A stretch of DNA of 64,000 nt. Origin: CAKSQF01 sp964582375 (GTDB lineage Bacteria; Bacillota; Clostridia; Oscillospirales; CAG-272). A program made the position numbers and the translations under genes. Location of the stretch: the NCBI GenBank assembly GCA_964582375.1, contig CAZORL010000001.1, positions 62,001 to 126,000 of the forward strand, given 5' to 3'. Below the pieces are notes generated by a model that was not told the DNA's origin, did no database searches, and saw only the letters and a program-made list of their open reading frames with translations. The first letter of the stretch is position 1; the number at the start of each line of letters is the position of its first letter. This document shows, piece by piece, positions 24,286 through 33,163 of this stretch.

Positions 24286-26631
24286 CTAAATGCAGGATAC
24301 CACGAGATTTGTCTCGTCCGCATCGATGAATGTCTGACTGATGCTTCCGTTGTAATCACCGATAAGCTTGTTTGCAAGCACATCTTCAACCTCGCGCTCT
24401 ATTACGCGGCGAAGATTTCTTGCCCCGAACTTTCTTGAATAGGCTTTTTTTGCAAGCAGTTTTGCCGCCGCATCGGTGTAGTGCAGAGCGATCGATTTTT
24501 CCGCAAGCGTCTTTGCGAGATCGGAAAGCTGAATTTTCGCGATCTGCGTGAAATCATCTTCGGACAGTGATCTGAATGTGATGATCTCGTCAACTCTGTT
24601 GATAAACTCGGGACGAAGGAACGCCTCGAGTGCCTTCATCGTTTTGCCTTCCTCGGCTGAATTTGCCGTCGCGGTAAATCCGGGTGTCGCATCAACTCCG
24701 ACCGCACCCGCGTTTGTTGTCATAACAATGACCGTGTTCTCGAAATTGACCTTGCGTCCCTGTGCGTCGGTGATCAGTCCGTCGTCAAGGATCTGCAAAA
24801 GAATGTTCATAACATCCGGATGCGCCTTTTCGATCTCGTCAAAAAGGACTACCGAATAGGGCTTGCGGCGAACCTTTTCGGTCAGCTGTCCTGCCTCGTC
24901 GTATCCGACATAGCCGGGAGGTGCACCGATTATCCTCGATACGGCATGCTTCTCCATAAATTCGGACATATCAAGCCTGATGAGCGTCTCGGGCTGATCA
25001 AACAGATCGGCGGCGAGCGTTTTGACCAGCTCGGTCTTGCCGACTCCGGTCGGGCCTGCAAATATAAATGATACCGGACGGCGTTTGCTCGATACTCCCG
25101 CACGATTGCGCTTGATGGCACGCGCGACCGCATCGACTGCGGCGTCCTGACCGATTATGCGTGACTTTAGTCTGTCGGCAAGCGTGTCGATCCTGCGAAA
25201 TTCGTTTTCGGTGATGTTTGACGCAGGTATGCCCGTCCAGATCTCAATGACATCGGCAAGCTCGGATGTGCTGAGTGCCACCTTGTCGCGTGCCGCAGAT
25301 GCCTCGTCAAATTCGGCTCTCGCGCGAGCAGCCTCTGCACGAAGCTCGGCAATCTTTTTGTATCTCTCGTCTTCATTGCCCTCTGCGGCATCCTCCGCCT
25401 CTGCCGCCTCGCACTCGGCATTTATGCGCTTCAATGCGGCGGCGGCAGCCTCGGCGCGTGCGATCTCGGGCGATGTAAGCGCAAGATGCGCCGCCGCCTC
25501 GTCTATCAGGTCGATGGCTTTGTCGGGTAAAAATCTGTCGGTGATATATCGCTCAGACATTACCACGGCACGCTCAACTGTCATGTCGGGGATCTTCAGA
25601 CCGTGAAAAGTCTCGTAATACCCCTTGATGCCCTTCATTATTTCGATCGTATCGGCAACCGACGGTTCTTCTATTACGATAGGCTGAAAACGCCTCTCGA
25701 GTGCAGAGTCTTTTTCGATGTATTTTCTGTATTCGGCAAGCGTTGTCGCACCGATCAACTGTATCTCTCCACGCGAGAGAGCGGGCTTTAGAATGTTCGC
25801 CGCATTCATACTGCCCTCGCTGTCGCCCGCACCAACGATCGAGTGTACCTCGTCGATGACAAGGATAATATTTCCCAGTGCTTTCGTCTCCTCGATAAGC
25901 CCCTTTATACGCGATTCAAACTGACCGCGAAACTGCGTTCCGGCGACAAGTGCCGTGAGATCGACAAGGTGTATCTCCTTTCCGATAAGTCTTTGCGGAA
26001 CATCGCCCGATGATATTTTCTGCGCAAGAGCCTCGGCGATCGCTGTCTTTCCGACACCCGGCTCGCCTATAAGACAAGGATTGTTCTTTTGCCTGCGGCA
26101 GAGTATCTGCATCATTCTCGCAAGCTCGCGCTCACGACCGACAATGCGGTCAAGTTTTCCCTCACGGGCACTTTTGGTCAGATCGGTGCAATACATTTCA
26201 AGGAATTTGCGACCCTTCTGAGCCTTGTCTTTTTTGGGCTTTTGCTGATTCTGACCGTTGTTTTGGGCAAATCGAGGGTCAACTCCCGAAAGTTTTCCGA
26301 AAATCCCCCCAAGCCCGAGATTTCCGAGCATTTTGCCGAAATCCAGAGGGGGCGTTTTGCCCATCGGTGCGTTTTCGTTATCGACCGCCTCCACGGCACG
26401 AGAGTCGTCATCTCCCGTATCGGACGCCTCGAGCATGTCGTCAAGCTCCATGTCCATGCGGTCGAGATCCTCGTCTGAGAGTCCCATGTTCTGCAAAATG
26501 TCGTTTACGGGCTTGATCCCAAGCTCTTTCGCACATTTTATGCAGATCCCTTCATTTATTGTCTTGTCACCGTCAAGTCGTGTTATAAAGACAACGGCAA
26601 CTCTTTTTTTACAGCGTACACACATTTCCAT
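24286..26631 (-). CDS. clpE: Clp ATPase with N-terminal zinc finger (ClpE type)
   Basis: A 781-residue HSP100 ATPase that would unfold substrates for ClpP or rescue aggregates. Residues 1-35 are a CxxC...CxxC zinc finger (MEMCVRCKKR, GICIKCAKEL) like that of McsA/ClpE. An acidic and Gly/Asn/Gln-rich linker follows (about 60-140), then two AAA+ modules with Walker A motifs GEPGVGKTAIAEA and GPTGVGKTELVK, a short middle coiled region rich in Ala/Glu (about 400-450), FMEKHAVSRIIGAPPGYVGY and the Clp C-terminal domain. No classical Clp-N repeats are present, which separates it from clpB at 1-1074. The ClpP-binding loop was not located with certainty. Confidence 0.9.
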   Translation of the reverse strand: MEMCVRCKKRVAVVFITRLDGDKTINEGICIKCAKELGIKPVNDILQNMGLSDEDLDRMDMELDDMLEASDTGDDDSRAVEAVDNENAPMGKTPPLDFGKMLGNLGLGGIFGKLSGVDPRFAQNNGQNQQKPKKDKAQKGRKFLEMYCTDLTKSAREGKLDRIVGRERELARMMQILCRRQKNNPCLIGEPGVGKTAIAEALAQKISSGDVPQRLIGKEIHLVDLTALVAGTQFRGQFESRIKGLIEETKALGNIILVIDEVHSIVGAGDSEGSMNAANILKPALSRGEIQLIGATTLAEYRKYIEKDSALERRFQPIVIEEPSVADTIEIMKGIKGYYETFHGLKIPDMTVERAVVMSERYITDRFLPDKAIDLIDEAAAHLALTSPEIARAEAAAAALKRINAECEAAEAEDAAEGNEDERYKKIAELRAEAARARAEFDEASAARDKVALSTSELADVIEIWTGIPASNITENEFRRIDTLADRLKSRIIGQDAAVDAVARAIKRNRAGVSSKRRPVSFIFAGPTGVGKTELVKTLAADLFDQPETLIRLDMSEFMEKHAVSRIIGAPPGYVGYDEAGQLTEKVRRKPYSVVLFDEIEKAHPDVMNILLQILDDGLITDAQGRKVNFENTVIVMTTNAGAVGVDATPGFTATANSAEEGKTMKALEAFLRPEFINRVDEIITFRSLSEDDFTQIAKIQLSDLAKTLAEKSIALHYTDAAAKLLAKKAYSRKFGARNLRRVIEREVEDVLANKLIGDYNGSISQTFIDADETNLVVSCI

Positions 26632-26708
26632 ATGAAATTACCAAAACCTTTCAAATGCCGATATCCCAAATGTCGGCAGGGAAGGATAAAACTTTGAATA
26701 ACAAAGTC

Positions 26709-27260
26709 TTATCCGAAAATATAGGTGAATAAATTGTGCTCGAAAAACCACTTTGCGACAATGGAGCTCTCAAACGCCTCCGCAGTCAGCCAATCGATGC
26801 GCCCGATCAAAAACTCGGAAAAACAGAAGAGAACTATCGAGAGTATCTGCGCATATCCAAGTCCGAGGACGAGTCCGAGCAGGGCACCGCCCAGGTGATT
26901 TACACTTCCGATGATCGGAAGTTTGCCAAGTCCGTCTGCAAATTTGGCAAGCAATTTGCAGACGAGCGATGCAACAAGGAAAACAATCCCGAAAGCAATG
27001 GCAGTCGCGATGGCACCCGAATCAAGTACCTTGTCTGCCAGCTTGTTGATCAGCGAGTTGTCAATGTGAATGCCATCGACCGCATCGGCGATAAGCGGCT
27101 CTATAAGCACTCCCACCGAATGGCAAAGAGTGCTCGCAAGTATCAGAGAGATGACAAATCCCGCTATTCCGACAAGAACCTTTATGATACCTTTTTTAGC
27201 GTAGATAACCGTTAAAAGAAGTATGACCGCGATGACCGCAACGTCAATTATCATGCTCAT
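26709..27260 (-). CDS. CvpA family membrane protein
   Basis: A 183-residue integral membrane protein with four predicted helices, matching the CvpA/colicin V production family: N-terminal IIDVAVIAVILLLTVIYAKKGIIKVLVG and the glycine-rich third helix VNHLGGALLGLVLGLGY. CvpA proteins occur widely with no settled biochemical function; links to purine synthesis, secretion and envelope stress are reported. It follows the DUF5711 gene by 28 bases, a pairing I have seen as recurrent in Clostridia, and precedes clpE by 77 bases. Confidence 0.82.
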   Translation of the reverse strand: MSMIIDVAVIAVILLLTVIYAKKGIIKVLVGIAGFVISLILASTLCHSVGVLIEPLIADAVDGIHIDNSLINKLADKVLDSGAIATAIAFGIVFLVASLVCKLLAKFADGLGKLPIIGSVNHLGGALLGLVLGLGYAQILSIVLFCFSEFLIGRIDWLTAEAFESSIVAKWFFEHNLFTYIFG

Positions 27261-27288
27261 TTGTGTAGCCTCCGTATGTGTTGATTTG

Positions 27289-28686
27289 TTAATTACTTGA
27301 CTGCTTTAACTTGGCAAGCGAAAGCCTTGTCGGGTGGCAGGCGTATATGTCTCGGCCCTTTATAAGCAGTTCGCATATGCTGTCGTCCGTCAGCTCGCCG
27401 ATGATCTTGGCGTCAGACGAGATCAAAATGATGCCGCCGTCTGTTATCAGTGCCGTATCATCTCCTGCAGTGTACATTTTGTATATATTCCGATCGGTCT
27501 CGAATGAACGCTCTGCATCGGCACTCACCTCGAGCACTTTTGATCCGATGTTGTCTGCACCGCTCTTGATCAAAAGCAAAACGCGATCTTCTCCGATCTT
27601 GTAACTAATCGTGCTTCCATCGATCGACGAATAATCAAGCTCTTTTGTGATCTTGCCGTCTTTGTCGATAAAGCAGACCTTGTTGTCACCGACGAGTACG
27701 ATCGAGCCGTTCTCCAGATATCTTGCCTCGTACGGAATCGTCCCCTCGAGCGTTATGACAAAATCCGGCTCTGTCGATGATGTCGAATGCACCGCGACCT
27801 CGGTCATGCTTTTGCCGTTCTCACCTGCATAAAACGATGTGACTATCACCTGCGAGCCGTCGTTTGATATGTCGATCGATACGGCGTATTTGTTCTTTCT
27901 GATGGTTTGGACGAGCTTCATGCTGTCACTGTAGACATTTACCATGCAGTAATGCGATCTGTCGCGAGTCGCAACGGCATAATATCCTGAATCGGATATC
28001 GCCGCATCGGTTATCGGGTAGTCAAATTTTTCGCTTCCGAGCGAATTAAAATAAGAGTAGAGCGAGTATTCGTTGCCGCCCCTGTCAAAGCAGAGAAGAT
28101 AGCTGCTTGAGCTTTTCAGCACGGGGGATGAGTAGCTGTTTTTTTCGTCGTAAGCCTTGTTTCCCGAGCTGTCACATATCATAATGCGCCCATTGCCGAC
28201 GCTTGCAAAATAATCCTTGTAGACAGCGAAAACACGTCCGTCGTCACGGCTGTATATAATGCCGCCTGTGTCCTCGGATGGTATGGTCGATGCTTCGAGT
28301 CTGAAATTCACATTTCGCATCAAAAATCTGAAATTTTCGACGGTTATCTCGTCGCGGTAGGCAATGAACATCATTCCAAGCCAAAGTGCGAAGATGAGAA
28401 CCGATATCCAAGCGGCAATTCTGAACCTGCCGGATATTTTCAGATAATACATGCTTTGAAGCTCGCGTTGCTCTTCTTCAAGAGTCGGATCGTCGGGTGG
28501 CAGAACATAGAGATTCTCGACTTCATTCTCGGTCAGCGCACCGTTCGGCTTTCTTTTTAACCGCCGCATCCTCTTTTTTTCGAGTTTTAATTGCTTTTTC
28601 TCGGCAGGAGTGAGCTTTTGAGTGCTTTTTTGGGTCAAGGAGAGGCTTCGTCTTGCTCTTTCCTTTTTATCTTTATCCTTTTTCAT
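27289..28686 (-). CDS. DUF5711-type membrane-anchored propeller-like protein
   Basis: A 465-residue protein of unknown function. The first 95 residues are highly basic and charged (KKDKDKKERARRS, KKQLKLEKKRMRRLKRK), followed by one membrane helix (about 92-112). An extracellular region of short repeated strands follows (about 140-450), with phrases such as SDSGYYAVATRD, SNDGSQVIV and LENGSIVLVGDNK spaced like beta-propeller blades. This topology, a basic cytoplasmic tail, one helix and an outer propeller, fits the DUF5711 family of Clostridia. It is likely an envelope scaffold or sensor, by inference. Upstream neighbour truA is 54 bases away. Confidence 0.72.
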   Translation of the reverse strand: MKKDKDKKERARRSLSLTQKSTQKLTPAEKKQLKLEKKRMRRLKRKPNGALTENEVENLYVLPPDDPTLEEEQRELQSMYYLKISGRFRIAAWISVLIFALWLGMMFIAYRDEITVENFRFLMRNVNFRLEASTIPSEDTGGIIYSRDDGRVFAVYKDYFASVGNGRIMICDSSGNKAYDEKNSYSSPVLKSSSSYLLCFDRGGNEYSLYSYFNSLGSEKFDYPITDAAISDSGYYAVATRDRSHYCMVNVYSDSMKLVQTIRKNKYAVSIDISNDGSQVIVTSFYAGENGKSMTEVAVHSTSSTEPDFVITLEGTIPYEARYLENGSIVLVGDNKVCFIDKDGKITKELDYSSIDGSTISYKIGEDRVLLLIKSGADNIGSKVLEVSADAERSFETDRNIYKMYTAGDDTALITDGGIILISSDAKIIGELTDDSICELLIKGRDIYACHPTRLSLAKLKQSSN

Positions 28687-28740
28687 GGTAAATTATACTC
28701 ACTGCCTTTCTCAAACCTGCAAACTTGCAAACGTCTGTTT

Positions 28741-29505
28741 TTAGTTTCGGATAATCCTGTATACGACTTTGTTAAGATAAAGTCCGTCGGGCGGCAAGGT
28801 CGCGCCCGCACGCCGCCTGTCACGAGAGTCAATGATGTTCTCAATGTCCGATATGTCGATCTTTCCGTCTGATACGGCGACCAGCGTCCCCGATAATATC
28901 CTCACCATGTTGTACAGAAATCCGTCCGCCGATACATATATCTTAACAAGATCACCCTCACGCTCCACACGAAAATCTCTGATCGTTCGCACGGTGGATG
29001 AAACGCTCGATCCCTGCGCCATGAACGCCGAAAAATCATGCTTTCCTATAAATTTTTTTGCCGCAATGTTCATTAGTCCGTCGTCGAGCCTCGTCGGATG
29101 GTGCGTTGCCCGTCCCACAAGAAAGGGATCTCTTGTCGGACGGGACAGGATAAGATACATGTACTCCTTGTACAATACATCATAACGAGCGTGGAAATCG
29201 TCCGAAACCTCGACCGCCGACAGAACCGCAAGATCGGGCGGCAAATATGGTGCTATCGCCAAAGGAATACGCTCCGGCGGTATGTTGCAGACCTCACCGC
29301 CATATGCTGCCTCGGCTGTAAGACAAAACATCAGCGCATGAACCCCGGCGTCGGTTCGCGAACAGCCGGTGATGAGAAGCTTTTTGTCAAAGAGCTTTTC
29401 TGCGGCATCCTGAAAGACACCTTGAACCGTTCTGAGTTTTGGCTGTACCTGAAAGCCGTGAAAATTCGTCCCGACATAAGATATCGTAAATAACAGCTTT
29501 TTCAT
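28741..29505 (-). CDS. truA: tRNA pseudouridine synthase A
   Basis: Forms pseudouridine at positions 38-40 of the tRNA anticodon stem. The 254 residues contain the catalytic-Asp motif GCSRTDAGVHAL (Asp52), YVGTNFHGFQVQP near the start, DDFHARYDVLYKEY and IGKHDFSAFMAQGS, with the C-terminal FLYNMVRILSGTLV. Normal length. It follows the ECF transporter genes ecfA1-ecfA2-ecfT, the common Firmicute arrangement (in Bacillus, ecfA1-ecfA2-ecfT-truA). ATG preceded by GGAGAGG. Confidence 0.95.
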   Translation of the reverse strand: MKKLLFTISYVGTNFHGFQVQPKLRTVQGVFQDAAEKLFDKKLLITGCSRTDAGVHALMFCLTAEAAYGGEVCNIPPERIPLAIAPYLPPDLAVLSAVEVSDDFHARYDVLYKEYMYLILSRPTRDPFLVGRATHHPTRLDDGLMNIAAKKFIGKHDFSAFMAQGSSVSSTVRTIRDFRVEREGDLVKIYVSADGFLYNMVRILSGTLVAVSDGKIDISDIENIIDSRDRRRAGATLPPDGLYLNKVVYRIIRN

Positions 29506-29538
29506 GTATTCCTCTCCTCAAAATGGATGATAGCTCTG

Positions 29539-30366
29539 TTAAAAGCAGATTATTTCGGGCATCGGCAGATAGCGCATGAACACAACGCCCGCACAAAGCA
29601 AACTCATGAGAATAAGCGCGACAAAATCGGATGCGTGAAAATGAAGCTTGTTCATTCGCGTTCTGCCCTCGCCTCCGATGTAACAGCGGCACTCCATCGC
29701 CGTTGCAAGCTCTCCCGCATGGCGAACCGATGATACAAAAAGCGGAATAAAGATCGGAAGCAGTGCCTTCGCTCTCGATATAAGCGACCCTGTTTCAAAA
29801 TCCGCGCCTCTTGCCTTTTGTGCCGTCATTATCTGATCGGTCTCGTCAACGAGTGTCGGAATAAAGCGAAGTGCGATCGTCATCATCATGGCAAAGTCGT
29901 GAACCGGTATGTGAAATAGCTTGAGCGGCGACAAAAGCTGATCGATCGCATCGGTCAGAGCACTCGGCGAGGTCGTGTATGTGAGTATCATGCTCGTTCC
30001 GATCAGCAGTGCGACAAGCCTCAGAGCGATCAGCAGTGCATAGACGATACCCTCCGCATATATGTGTATGATTCCAAACTCAAAGATCGCGGTTTCGCCC
30101 TTGTGAAGGAAAATGTTCAGTATCGCGGTGAATATCAGAATAAAACGAAGCGGTTTCAGCGATTTGAGCAGAGTCTTTATCGGTATGCGTCCGATCGGCG
30201 CAAGAATGAACCCCAAAAGCGTGATCGTTCCGACAGTGATAATGTCTCCTGCAAGAAAAATTATGACAATATAGTAGATCGCAAGTATTATCTTCATTCG
30301 GGGATCAAGTCGGTGCAGAGGAGAGTTTCCCGGGAAATATTGTCCCAGCGTGATGTCCTTAAGCAT
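29539..30366 (-). CDS. ecfT: ECF transporter transmembrane subunit EcfT
   Basis: The membrane coupling subunit of energy-coupling-factor vitamin transporters. It is shared by several S components encoded elsewhere. The 275 residues have LGQYFPGNSPLHRLDPRMKI at the N-terminus, five hydrophobic segments and the two coupling helices with the A-R-G type motif (AQKARGADFE, residues about 183-192). The ATG at 30366 is chosen because GGGAGG precedes it and the family N-terminus begins there; a longer frame runs into ecfA2. It overlaps the ecfA2 stop by eight bases. Confidence 0.93.
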   Translation of the reverse strand: MLKDITLGQYFPGNSPLHRLDPRMKIILAIYYIVIIFLAGDIITVGTITLLGFILAPIGRIPIKTLLKSLKPLRFILIFTAILNIFLHKGETAIFEFGIIHIYAEGIVYALLIALRLVALLIGTSMILTYTTSPSALTDAIDQLLSPLKLFHIPVHDFAMMMTIALRFIPTLVDETDQIMTAQKARGADFETGSLISRAKALLPIFIPLFVSSVRHAGELATAMECRCYIGGEGRTRMNKLHFHASDFVALILMSLLCAGVVFMRYLPMPEIICF

Positions 30367-31300
30367 GCTCGTGACCTCCCTTCGAAAGAAGACGCAGGAT
30401 CTCGTGCTCGGCATCCTCGACAGTGAATATCCCCTGTGATATCGGATATCCGCGACGCCTTAGCTCAAGCATGATCGAACTGACCTGCGGTATGTCAAGT
30501 CCCATGGAGCAAAGAGTGTCGGATCTCGAAAAGATCTCTGACTTGCTCCCTGCCATGGCAAGCTTGCCGCCGTTCATGACGATTATGTCGTCACTGTAGC
30601 GCGCCATGTCCTCCATCGAGTGACTGACAATAATAACCGTTGCACCTGTCTTTTCTCGGTATTCCAGCAGTCCCGAAAAAACAGTCTCGCGTCCGATCGG
30701 ATCAAGCCCGGAGGCGGGCTCGTCAAGTATGAGCACCTCGGGACGCATCGCGATAACTCCGGCTATCGCCGCGCGCCTTTTTTGCCCGCCCGAAAGCTCA
30801 AACGGCGATTTTTCCATAAGCTCAGGCTCAAGACGGACGAATGCGGCCGCCTCTTTCACTCTTTGATCGATCTCTTCCTCCGATAGCCCTTGATTCTTCG
30901 GTCCAAATGCAATGTCGCGTGCGACCGTCTCGTCAAAAAGCTGATATTCGGGATATTGGAAAACAAGTCCTACGCGAAATCTTACACTTTGAAGTCTCTT
31001 TTTGTCGAGAAAAATGTCCTCTCCGTCGAGATAGATCTTGCCCTCGTCGGGACGAAGAAGTCCGCACATCATCTGAACAAGTGTCGATTTGCCCGAACCC
31101 GTGTGCCCGATTATTCCCGTGATGCTCGACCGTCTGATCGACAGCGTCAGATCATCAACAGCTTTTTTGTAAAAGACAGTGTCTTTGCCGTAGCTGTAGC
31201 CTACCCCACAAAGCTCTATAATGTTTTCGCTGTTGTGCTTGTATGCGACCTCGAAAGTGTTCTGTATCTGTTTTGTGTCTTTTTTTTGTTTCTTTCGCAT
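30359..31300 (-). CDS. ecfA2: ECF transporter ATPase EcfA2
   Basis: ATP-binding subunit that pairs with EcfA1 beneath EcfT. The 313 residues have Walker A GHTGSGKSTL, Q-loop FQYPEYQLFDETVARDI, signature LSGGQKRRAAIAG, Walker B VLILDEPASGLD and the switch His in IIVSHSMEDM. An N-terminal extension of about 25 basic and polar residues precedes the ABC fold. The FxYPExQLFxETV motif is typical of EcfA2. ATG at 31300 with AAAGG eight bases upstream; 26 bases after ecfA1. Confidence 0.93.
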   Translation of the reverse strand: MRKKQKKDTKQIQNTFEVAYKHNSENIIELCGVGYSYGKDTVFYKKAVDDLTLSIRRSSITGIIGHTGSGKSTLVQMMCGLLRPDEGKIYLDGEDIFLDKKRLQSVRFRVGLVFQYPEYQLFDETVARDIAFGPKNQGLSEEEIDQRVKEAAAFVRLEPELMEKSPFELSGGQKRRAAIAGVIAMRPEVLILDEPASGLDPIGRETVFSGLLEYREKTGATVIIVSHSMEDMARYSDDIIVMNGGKLAMAGSKSEIFSRSDTLCSMGLDIPQVSSIMLELRRRGYPISQGIFTVEDAEHEILRLLSKGGHEHA

Positions 31301-31326
31301 TTTAATGCCTTTATTTTAGTCTTTTG

Positions 31327-32238
31327 TTAAATAAACTTGCCGTTTTCGTCGAGAAGAGCAGCAATGGCATCGACGGCGGCTGCCTCTGATATTATCTCGT
31401 CGGGAAGCTTTGCTCCCGCCGTGCGGAGCTTGTGTATAAGCTCACTTGCCTGCGGAACTGCAAGCCCCATTGCGTGAAGCTTATCGACCCTTGTGAAGAT
31501 CTCGCTTGGCGTGCCGTCAAGGGTTATCCTGCCGTCATCGAGAACTATTACTCGGTCGGCAAGGATCGCCTCGTCCATATTATGCGTGATCGTTATTATC
31601 GTCATCCCATTCTCGCGGTTTAGCTTTTGCATGATCTTCATTACATCGGATCTGCCGAGAGGGTCAAGCATCGCGGTGGATTCGTCAAATATTATGCAGT
31701 CGGGCATCATGGCAATAACGCCCGCTATCGCTATACGCTGTTTTTGACCGCCCGACAGCTTTGACGGTGCGTGACGAGCGTATTCGGTCATGCCGACAGC
31801 CGCGAGAGCATCCTCGACACGGCGGCGTATCTCGTGTGGCTCAATTCCGAGATTTTCCGGACCGAACGCCACATCTTCTTCGACAACTGTAGCCACGAGC
31901 TGGTTGTCGGGATTTTGAAACACCATTCCGAGTGAACGCCTGACCTTGATAATGTCGTCGTCGGTCATTTCTTGATTGAATTTTATGCCGTTTACCGTGA
32001 TCTCACCCGAGGTCGGTTCGAGAATTAGCGATAAAAGTCTTGCAAGCGTCGATTTGCCCGACCCGTTTCGCCCGAGTACAGCGGTAAACGACCCCTTTTC
32101 GATGGTGAGGTCAAGACCTTTCAAAACCTCGATCGGTCTGTCCTCGTCGTCGATGTAGTGAAAGCAGAGGTCTTTTATCTCAATGTACGGTGTGTGGATT
32201 GTATTCTTTTCTGTATTATCTGTATTTTTGCTGTGCAT
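31327..32238 (-). CDS. ecfA1: ECF transporter ATPase EcfA1
   Basis: Partner ATPase of EcfA2. The chain of 303 residues has Walker A GRNGSGKSTLARL, Q-loop FQNPDNQLVATVVEEDVAFG (the hallmark of EcfA1), LSGGQKQRIAIAG, Walker B CIIFDESTAMLD and the His switch TITHNMDEA. Ser follows the catalytic Glu, as is common in this subfamily. The ATG at 32238 has AAGGAG nine bases before it; two earlier in-frame ATGs (32283, 32268) lack a site and would overlap the methyltransferase gene. Its proximity to ruvB through a methyltransferase suggests read-through from the ruv promoter. Confidence 0.92.
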   Translation of the reverse strand: MHSKNTDNTEKNTIHTPYIEIKDLCFHYIDDEDRPIEVLKGLDLTIEKGSFTAVLGRNGSGKSTLARLLSLILEPTSGEITVNGIKFNQEMTDDDIIKVRRSLGMVFQNPDNQLVATVVEEDVAFGPENLGIEPHEIRRRVEDALAAVGMTEYARHAPSKLSGGQKQRIAIAGVIAMMPDCIIFDESTAMLDPLGRSDVMKIMQKLNRENGMTIITITHNMDEAILADRVIVLDDGRITLDGTPSEIFTRVDKLHAMGLAVPQASELIHKLRTAGAKLPDEIISEAAAVDAIAALLDENGKFI

Positions 32239-32264
32239 ATTGCCAAGCTCCTTTTTTGCTTGGA

Positions 32265-33140
32265 TCATCTTTTCGGTGTCCATCTTGCGGCGGCACCGCA
32301 GGGAAGGATCAGCCCTCGCTCGGAAACAGGCAGCCCGACCTCGTCGCAGTCAACAGTCCCGTCAAAAGAGTCTGCAAAAGCCGCTTGAAGGACGTATCCC
32401 ATCGTAGATGCCGAAAGACCTGTGGTGTATGAATTGATCAGGACAAACAGCGGATCGGACGAAAGAACGCCCGAGCAAAGCTTAACAAATTCGAAAATGT
32501 TGTCTTCGAGTTTCCATATCTCGCCCGTTGGACCTCTTCCGTATGAGGGCGGATCCATTATTATCGCATCGTATTTGTTTCCGCGGCGAATTTCGCGCTC
32601 GATAAATTTCTGACAGTCGTCAACTATCCATCTTATCGGCGCGTCCGACAGCCCCGAGAGAGCGGCGTTTTCTCTGGCCTTTGCAACAATGCCGCGAGCC
32701 GCATCGACATGAGTGACCGATGCACCTGCCTTTGCGGCGGCAAGGGTCGCACCTCCGGTATATGCGAAAAGATTTAACAGCTTGATCGGTCTTCCCGTGC
32801 CTTTTATCAGCTCGGAAAACCATTCCCAGTTGACCGCTTGCTCGGGAAATAGCCCGGTGTGCTTAAATCCCATCGGTTTTATCTTAAATTTCAGTCCGAG
32901 CCTCTCGTAGCCGATGACCCATTCCTCGGGCAGTCGCTCGGTGCCGTTCCAATGACCGCCGCCTCCGCTCGATCTGCTGTATGAAGCATTTGCACGCTTC
33001 CATAAAGGCGAGCGTCCGCAATCCTTCCATATCACCTGCGGATCGGGACGGATGAGCGTGTATTTTCCCCAACGTTCGAGCCGCTTGCCGTCCGAGCTGT
33101 CTATAAGCTCGTAATCTGTCCATTTATCGGATATAAACAT
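32265..33140 (-). CDS. Class I SAM-dependent methyltransferase (RlmI/RlmK-like)
   Basis: A 291-residue methyltransferase of the rRNA cytosine/guanine methylase type. It has the SAM-binding motif LLNLFAYTGGATLAAAKAGA split over residues 121-140, the acidic motif VTHVDAARG, the substrate motif IIMDPPSYGRGP and GHTGLFPEQ-like FKHTGLFPEQAVNW upstream. There is no PUA domain, which full RlmI carries. An RNA target is probable from family resemblance; the exact nucleotide is not known. It lies between ruvB (23 bases) and ecfA1 (26 bases). Confidence 0.78.
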   Translation of the reverse strand: MFISDKWTDYELIDSSDGKRLERWGKYTLIRPDPQVIWKDCGRSPLWKRANASYSRSSGGGGHWNGTERLPEEWVIGYERLGLKFKIKPMGFKHTGLFPEQAVNWEWFSELIKGTGRPIKLLNLFAYTGGATLAAAKAGASVTHVDAARGIVAKARENAALSGLSDAPIRWIVDDCQKFIEREIRRGNKYDAIIMDPPSYGRGPTGEIWKLEDNIFEFVKLCSGVLSSDPLFVLINSYTTGLSASTMGYVLQAAFADSFDGTVDCDEVGLPVSERGLILPCGAAARWTPKR

Positions 33141-33163
33141 TTGTGTCTGTGTCCTTCTTGCTT

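Noticed and set aside
32239..32283. Earlier ATG codons for ecfA1
   Set aside because: They lack a ribosome site and overlap the methyltransferase gene, while the ATG at 32238 has AAGGAG at nine bases.
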